Shown: piece by piece, positions 7,123-9,727 of the stretch
Layout of the letters: every line of letters begins with the position of its first letter
Numbering within the stretch: position 1 is the stretch's first letter
Origin: Desulfobacteraceae bacterium
Lineage (GTDB): Bacteria; Desulfobacterota; Desulfobacteria; Desulfobacterales; UBA11574
Reading direction: 5' to 3'
Length of the DNA: 9,727 nt
Assembly (NCBI GenBank): GCA_030671225.1
Contig: DAOVAE010000026.1
Coordinates: 1 to 9,727, forward strand
Notes under the pieces: model-generated
The model's input: the letters and a program-made list of their open reading frames with translations, nothing else
The model's database searches: none
Told to the model about the DNA's origin: nothing
Translations under genes and position numbers: made by a program

Positions 7123-7807
7123 GAAGATACTTGCCGTTGATACGGCTACAAAAAGCTGTAGCGTTGCCGTTATCGATAAAAGTTCCTTGTTGGCCGAAAC
7201 GACGATAGTCAGGGAGCAGACGCATTCCAAACATTTAATGGAGATGATAAACAGAGTCATCAGTTTGTCAGGTCTGGCTCTTTCTGAACTGGACGGCTTT
7301 GCCGTAACCAGGGGTCCAGGAACTTTTACAGGCCTGCGCATCGGGATTAGTTCGGTCAAGGGTCTTGCTGTTGCTTCAGGAAAGCCTGTTGTGGGTGTTT
7401 CAAGCCTTGACGCGCTCGCTATGCAGGCCTCTTTTTCTCCATATCTTATCTGCCCGTTTGTAGATGCACGCAGGGGAGAGGTTTACTTTTCCCGATACAG
7501 ATTTATAAACGGATATTTAAAAAAACAGACAGAGGAGCAGGTCTTTCCCCCTGAAAAAGCTGTATGTGACATTAATGAAAAATGTATATTTGTAGGCGAT
7601 GGTGCTCTGCTTTATCAAGAAATGCTTTTAAAGAAGATAGGCGAATCAGCTTTTTTTGCTCCTTCCATTCAAAATACGATCCGGGCTTCAACTGTGGCGT
7701 ATCTTAGCATGAATAGATTTGAAAAATACGATACGGATAATCTCGACCTATTTATTCCGCATTATATCCGAAGATCTGATGCAGAGCTAAATCTGACGAA
7801 CTCGTAA
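7121..7807 (+). CDS. tsaB: tRNA threonylcarbamoyladenosine biosynthesis protein TsaB
   Basis: 228 residues, the usual TsaB length (E. coli 231). TsaB is the inactive ASKHA-fold partner that dimerises with TsaD; with TsaE and TsaC it makes t6A at position 37 of ANN-decoding tRNAs. Family marks are the start MKILAVDTATKSCSVAV, THSKHLMEMI (34-43), RGPGTFTGLRIG (64-75) and DARRGEVYFSRYRF (115-128). The start is fixed by the conserved N-terminus at residue 1. No Shine-Dalgarno precedes it: the bases before the ATG are the last heptamers of the repeat array, so translation may depend on coupling to lon or on mRNA structure. It is 64 bases behind lon on the same strand with no clear promoter between, so probably co-transcribed. 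Confidence 0.95.
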   Translation: MKILAVDTATKSCSVAVIDKSSLLAETTIVREQTHSKHLMEMINRVISLSGLALSELDGFAVTRGPGTFTGLRIGISSVKGLAVASGKPVVGVSSLDALAMQASFSPYLICPFVDARRGEVYFSRYRFINGYLKKQTEEQVFPPEKAVCDINEKCIFVGDGALLYQEMLLKKIGESAFFAPSIQNTIRASTVAYLSMNRFEKYDTDNLDLFIPHYIRRSDAELNLTNS

Positions 7808-7830
7808 AAAATTAATTGTTTAGGTTATTA

Positions 7831-7859
7831 TTGACAATATCAATTATTATTGATATTTA
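7831..7859 (+). promoter_or_regulatory. Candidate promoter for psd-pssA
   Basis: A perfect TTGACA at 7831-7836 is followed, after 17 bases, by TATTTA (7854-7859), which matches the -10 consensus only in its first three bases. The -35 is strong and the -10 weak. An inverted repeat (7836-7857) covers the whole spacer and part of the -10, which would suit an operator. It would give a leader of about 35-40 nt before psd. Confidence 0.35.
7836..7857. repeat. Perfect inverted repeat, 9-base arms, upstream of psd
   Basis: AATATCAAT (7836-7844), spacer TATT, ATTGATATT (7849-7857). The arms match perfectly. The element lies 28 bases after the tsaB stop and across the candidate psd promoter. It could be a repressor site or a weak AT-rich hairpin ending tsaB transcripts; no U-tract follows directly. 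Confidence 0.6.
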
Positions 7860-7876
7860 AATAAGTTTATTTAAAT
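7855..7876. repeat. Perfect inverted repeat, 10-base arms, upstream of psd
   Basis: ATTTAAATAA (7855-7864), spacer GT, TTATTTAAAT (7867-7876). The arms match perfectly and share three bases with the preceding inverted repeat, so the two stand back to back between the candidate promoter and the psd ribosome-binding site. Confidence 0.6.
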
Positions 7877-7903
7877 TATTCAACTTCAGGCAGGATATAT
7901 TTG

Positions 7904-8575
7904 ATGAGTGATTTTTTTTGGTCTGACCCGCCGAACCACACGGCTTTTCCTGTGGTAAGTGCAGGGTATCCTTATATATTTGCCTCTGTATTCACAACTG
8001 CTGTTTTCGCAGTTCTGGGACTGACCGTTCTGGCTCTGATCGGTCTTTTTGTTACCTTTTTCATATCCTATTTTTTCAGGGATCCGGACCGTGTAATACC
8101 GAATCATAAACATGCTGTGGTTTCACCGGCCGATGGTAAGGTTATTTTTGCGGAGCCAGTGGTAAACAGCCTGTATTTTAAAGGTGCATGTATAAAAATT
8201 AGTATCTTCATGTCGATATTTAATGTTCATGTAAATCGTATTCCACATGAAGGACTCGTAAAAAAGGTTCATTATTATCCCGGAAAATTTTTTTCCGCCA
8301 ATCTGGATAAGGCTTCAAAACATAACGAACACAATGCGGTTTTTATTGAAAACGAACAAGGAAAAAATATTTGCATGGTTCAGATTGCAGGTCTGATTGC
8401 AAGGCGTATTATCTGTAAAGTACAGGAAGGTGACACTGTTGCCCGCGGGCAGCGTTTCGGTTTAATATGTTTTGGATCACGTCTCGATGTTTATCTGCCG
8501 CCTGACACAAATCTGAATGTAGCTGTTGGAGACAGGGTAAAGGCAGGGACGTCTGTTTTAGGAGATTTGACATGA
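7904..8575 (+). CDS. psd: Phosphatidylserine decarboxylase proenzyme, short (PSD-A) type
   Basis: Pyruvoyl enzyme that decarboxylates phosphatidylserine to phosphatidylethanolamine at the inner membrane. It has 223 residues, which fits the short family rather than the longer E. coli type. A hydrophobic stretch at about 26-57 anchors it. Then come SPADGKV (74-80) with the likely catalytic Asp, FNVHVNR (106-112) with the conserved His, and FGSRLDVYLP (190-199). Self-cleavage is expected between Gly191 and Ser192, making Ser192 the pyruvoyl group of the alpha chain; FGS instead of LGST is normal in this short type. ATG 7904 is chosen because AGGA at 7892-7895 lies eight bases upstream; an in-frame TTG at 7901 is possible. 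The stop overlaps pssA as ATGA. Confidence 0.95.
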   Translation: MSDFFWSDPPNHTAFPVVSAGYPYIFASVFTTAVFAVLGLTVLALIGLFVTFFISYFFRDPDRVIPNHKHAVVSPADGKVIFAEPVVNSLYFKGACIKISIFMSIFNVHVNRIPHEGLVKKVHYYPGKFFSANLDKASKHNEHNAVFIENEQGKNICMVQIAGLIARRIICKVQEGDTVARGQRFGLICFGSRLDVYLPPDTNLNVAVGDRVKAGTSVLGDLT

Positions 8576-9357
8576 GAAAAACAAAAAGATTAAAAAAAGA
8601 AAAATCACGTCTCGGAATTTACATTTTGCCCAATATATTTACATCGCTAAATCTTTTCTGCGGTTTCTATGCAGTTATAGCTTCCATAGACGGCAAATTT
8701 GTTGCCGCTGCTATAGCTATTATTATTGGAGTGGTGTTTGATATTATGGATGGTAAAATTGCCAGGGCTACCAATACCACAAGCAAATTCGGCATTGAAT
8801 ATGATTCTTTGTCAGACCTTATATCTTTTGGTCTTGCACCGGGTATAATGATATATTTATGGGCTTTAAAACCGTTAGGGAGAATCGGCTGGCTGGCTGC
8901 ATTCCTTTTCATGGCCTGCGGTGCTCTTCGCCTGGCCCGTTTTAACTCGCAGGTTGGTGTCGTAAGCAGCGATCACTTTGTAGGCCTTCCGATTCCGGCC
9001 GGAGCAGGTATGTCGGCAACAACCATTTTGTTTTGTCATAGATTTAACACGGCAGGTCAAATAAATCCCATATTCATTCTGGTTTTGCTTTATATTCTTT
9101 CCTTTTTAATGGTAAGTACCATAAAATATAATAGTTTTAAAAAACCAGAACTGTTTAAAAAAATGAATTTTAATGTTCTGGTTGCCATAATCCTGATATT
9201 GATTTTTATTGCTGCCCAGCCATCCATTGCCCTGTTTATTTTAGGGCTTGCTTATGTTATTTCAGGTCCTTTCAATGCCATTAGACATCAAAGAAGAATA
9301 AAACAAAAAGCGTCCGGAACCGGTGATTTAGACGAGCACAGATCGAGCCGCACTTAA
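8572..9357 (+). CDS. pssA: CDP-diacylglycerol--serine O-phosphatidyltransferase
   Basis: Makes phosphatidylserine and CMP from CDP-diacylglycerol and L-serine, the substrate for the psd product just upstream. The 261-residue integral membrane protein belongs to the CDP-alcohol phosphatidyltransferase family (type II Pss, unlike the E. coli phospholipase-D-like enzyme). The metal-binding motif D-x2-DG-x2-AR-x8-G-x3-D-x3-D is complete: Asp57, Asp60-Gly61, Ala64-Arg65, Gly74, Asp78, Asp82. The N-terminus is very basic (MRKTKRLKKEK) and is followed by YILPNIFTSLNLFCGF, typical of PssA; several hydrophobic helices follow to about residue 232. The C-terminal tail is charged and hydrophilic. AGGAG at 8560-8564 lies seven bases before the ATG, inside the psd coding end. 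Gene overlap and pathway logic make one operon with psd. Confidence 0.96.
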   Translation: MRKTKRLKKEKSRLGIYILPNIFTSLNLFCGFYAVIASIDGKFVAAAIAIIIGVVFDIMDGKIARATNTTSKFGIEYDSLSDLISFGLAPGIMIYLWALKPLGRIGWLAAFLFMACGALRLARFNSQVGVVSSDHFVGLPIPAGAGMSATTILFCHRFNTAGQINPIFILVLLYILSFLMVSTIKYNSFKKPELFKKMNFNVLVAIILILIFIAAQPSIALFILGLAYVISGPFNAIRHQRRIKQKASGTGDLDEHRSSRT

Positions 9358-9394
9358 CAATGGTGTAAGTATATTATTAACTAAAAACCCATCG

Positions 9395-9416
9395 TTTGAA
9401 ATCTAATTGTTTCAAA
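9395..9416. repeat. Short inverted repeat between pssA and asd
   Basis: TTTGAAA (9395-9401) and TTTCAAA (9410-9416) with an eight-base spacer could form a 7-bp AT-rich hairpin in the asd leader. AGAACT (9416-9421) and AGTTCT (9441-9446) could form a second, mutually close stem enclosing the asd Shine-Dalgarno in or beside its arm. Neither has a U-tract or looks like a known riboswitch. Chance occurrence is likely in this AT-rich gap. Confidence 0.4.
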
Positions 9417-9448
9417 GAACTAAAATATTACAAAAAAGGAAGTTCTAA

Positions 9449-9727
9449 ATGGTTAAAAAGAAATTTAATGTTGCCATAGCAGGTGCAACAGGTGCCGTCG
9501 GGAATCAAATGATATCCTGCCTTGAGGAAAGAAAATTTCCGACTAACCATATTAAATTATTGGCATCAAGTCGTTCTGTGGGACTCAAGGTTGATTACAG
9601 GGGTGATTCGGTTGCTGTTGAGGAATTGACAGAGAGCTCTTTTAAAGGTGTTGATATTGCCCTTTTTTCAGCAGGTGGCGGTACTAGCGAAAAATTTGCG
9701 CCTTTAGCCGCAAAGGACGGCTGTGTG
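9449..9727 (+). CDS. asd: Aspartate-semialdehyde dehydrogenase, N-terminal part (cut by window end)
   Basis: The first 93 codons are open to the window end; the full family length is about 335-340 residues. The N-terminus MVKKKFNVAIAGATGAVGNQ carries the NADP-binding GATGAVG loop (residues 12-18). LLASSRSVG (38-46) is the conserved serine/arginine stretch, and ALFSAGGGTSEKFAP (72-86) is a strong Asd hallmark. The catalytic Cys and His lie beyond the window. The enzyme reduces beta-aspartyl phosphate to aspartate semialdehyde for Lys, Thr, Met and diaminopimelate synthesis. AAGGAAG at 9436-9442 gives a good ribosome-binding site six bases upstream. It lies 91 bases after pssA without a clear promoter. 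In related bacteria leucine genes often sit near pssA or asd (recollection); none is seen here. Confidence 0.93.
   Translation, partial: MVKKKFNVAIAGATGAVGNQMISCLEERKFPTNHIKLLASSRSVGLKVDYRGDSVAVEELTESSFKGVDIALFSAGGGTSEKFAPLAAKDGCV

Noticed and set aside
8473..8490. Psd lacks the LGST cleavage motif of the E. coli enzyme, possibly an inactive enzyme.
   Set aside because: FGSRLDVYLP is the normal form in the short PSD-A family, and the Gly-Ser pair needed for self-cleavage is present.

Overview
The window reads as an ordinary chromosomal segment of an AT-rich Gram-negative bacterium. Protein style and gene order (lon, tsaB, short-type psd, pssA, asd) suggest a sulfate-reducer-like member of Desulfobacterota/Deltaproteobacteria. 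That placement is an inference from recollection of such genomes; no search was run. All seven complete genes lie on the + strand. Positions 1-31 hold what looks like the first codons of a leftward gene, so the left ~0.6 kb is a divergent intergenic region.

Layout. (1) 1-31: putative start of a minus-strand gene. (2) 32-625: long AT-rich divergent spacer with a candidate leftward promoter, short palindromes and one GC-rich island. (3) 626-4541: three genes joined by two ATGA stop/start overlaps: a membrane-anchored periplasmic transglutaminase-like protein, an ABC ATPase and a roughly 12-TM ABC permease. This is the least characterised part of the window and the best candidate for an undescribed system. 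(4) 4542-4665: a short spacer with a good sigma70-type promoter for lon. (5) 4666-7056: complete ATP-dependent Lon protease. (6) 7042-7122: a degenerate heptanucleotide array in inverted orientation that overlaps the lon stop codon and runs into the tsaB start codon. (7) 7121-7807: tsaB, for tRNA t6A modification. (8) 7808-7903: AT-rich spacer with a candidate promoter and two abutting inverted repeats. (9) 7904-9357: psd and pssA, overlapping by ATGA, which together convert CDP-diacylglycerol plus serine to phosphatidylethanolamine. (10) 9449-9727: the first 93 codons of asd, cut by the window edge.

The lon, tsaB, psd, pssA and asd genes are housekeeping functions: protein quality control, tRNA modification, membrane lipid synthesis and aspartate-family amino acids. 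The transglutaminase/ABC trio looks like one translationally coupled functional unit, probably an exporter with a periplasmic cysteine-hydrolase-fold partner; its substrate cannot be read from the sequence. I saw no mobile element, CRISPR array, tRNA or rRNA.
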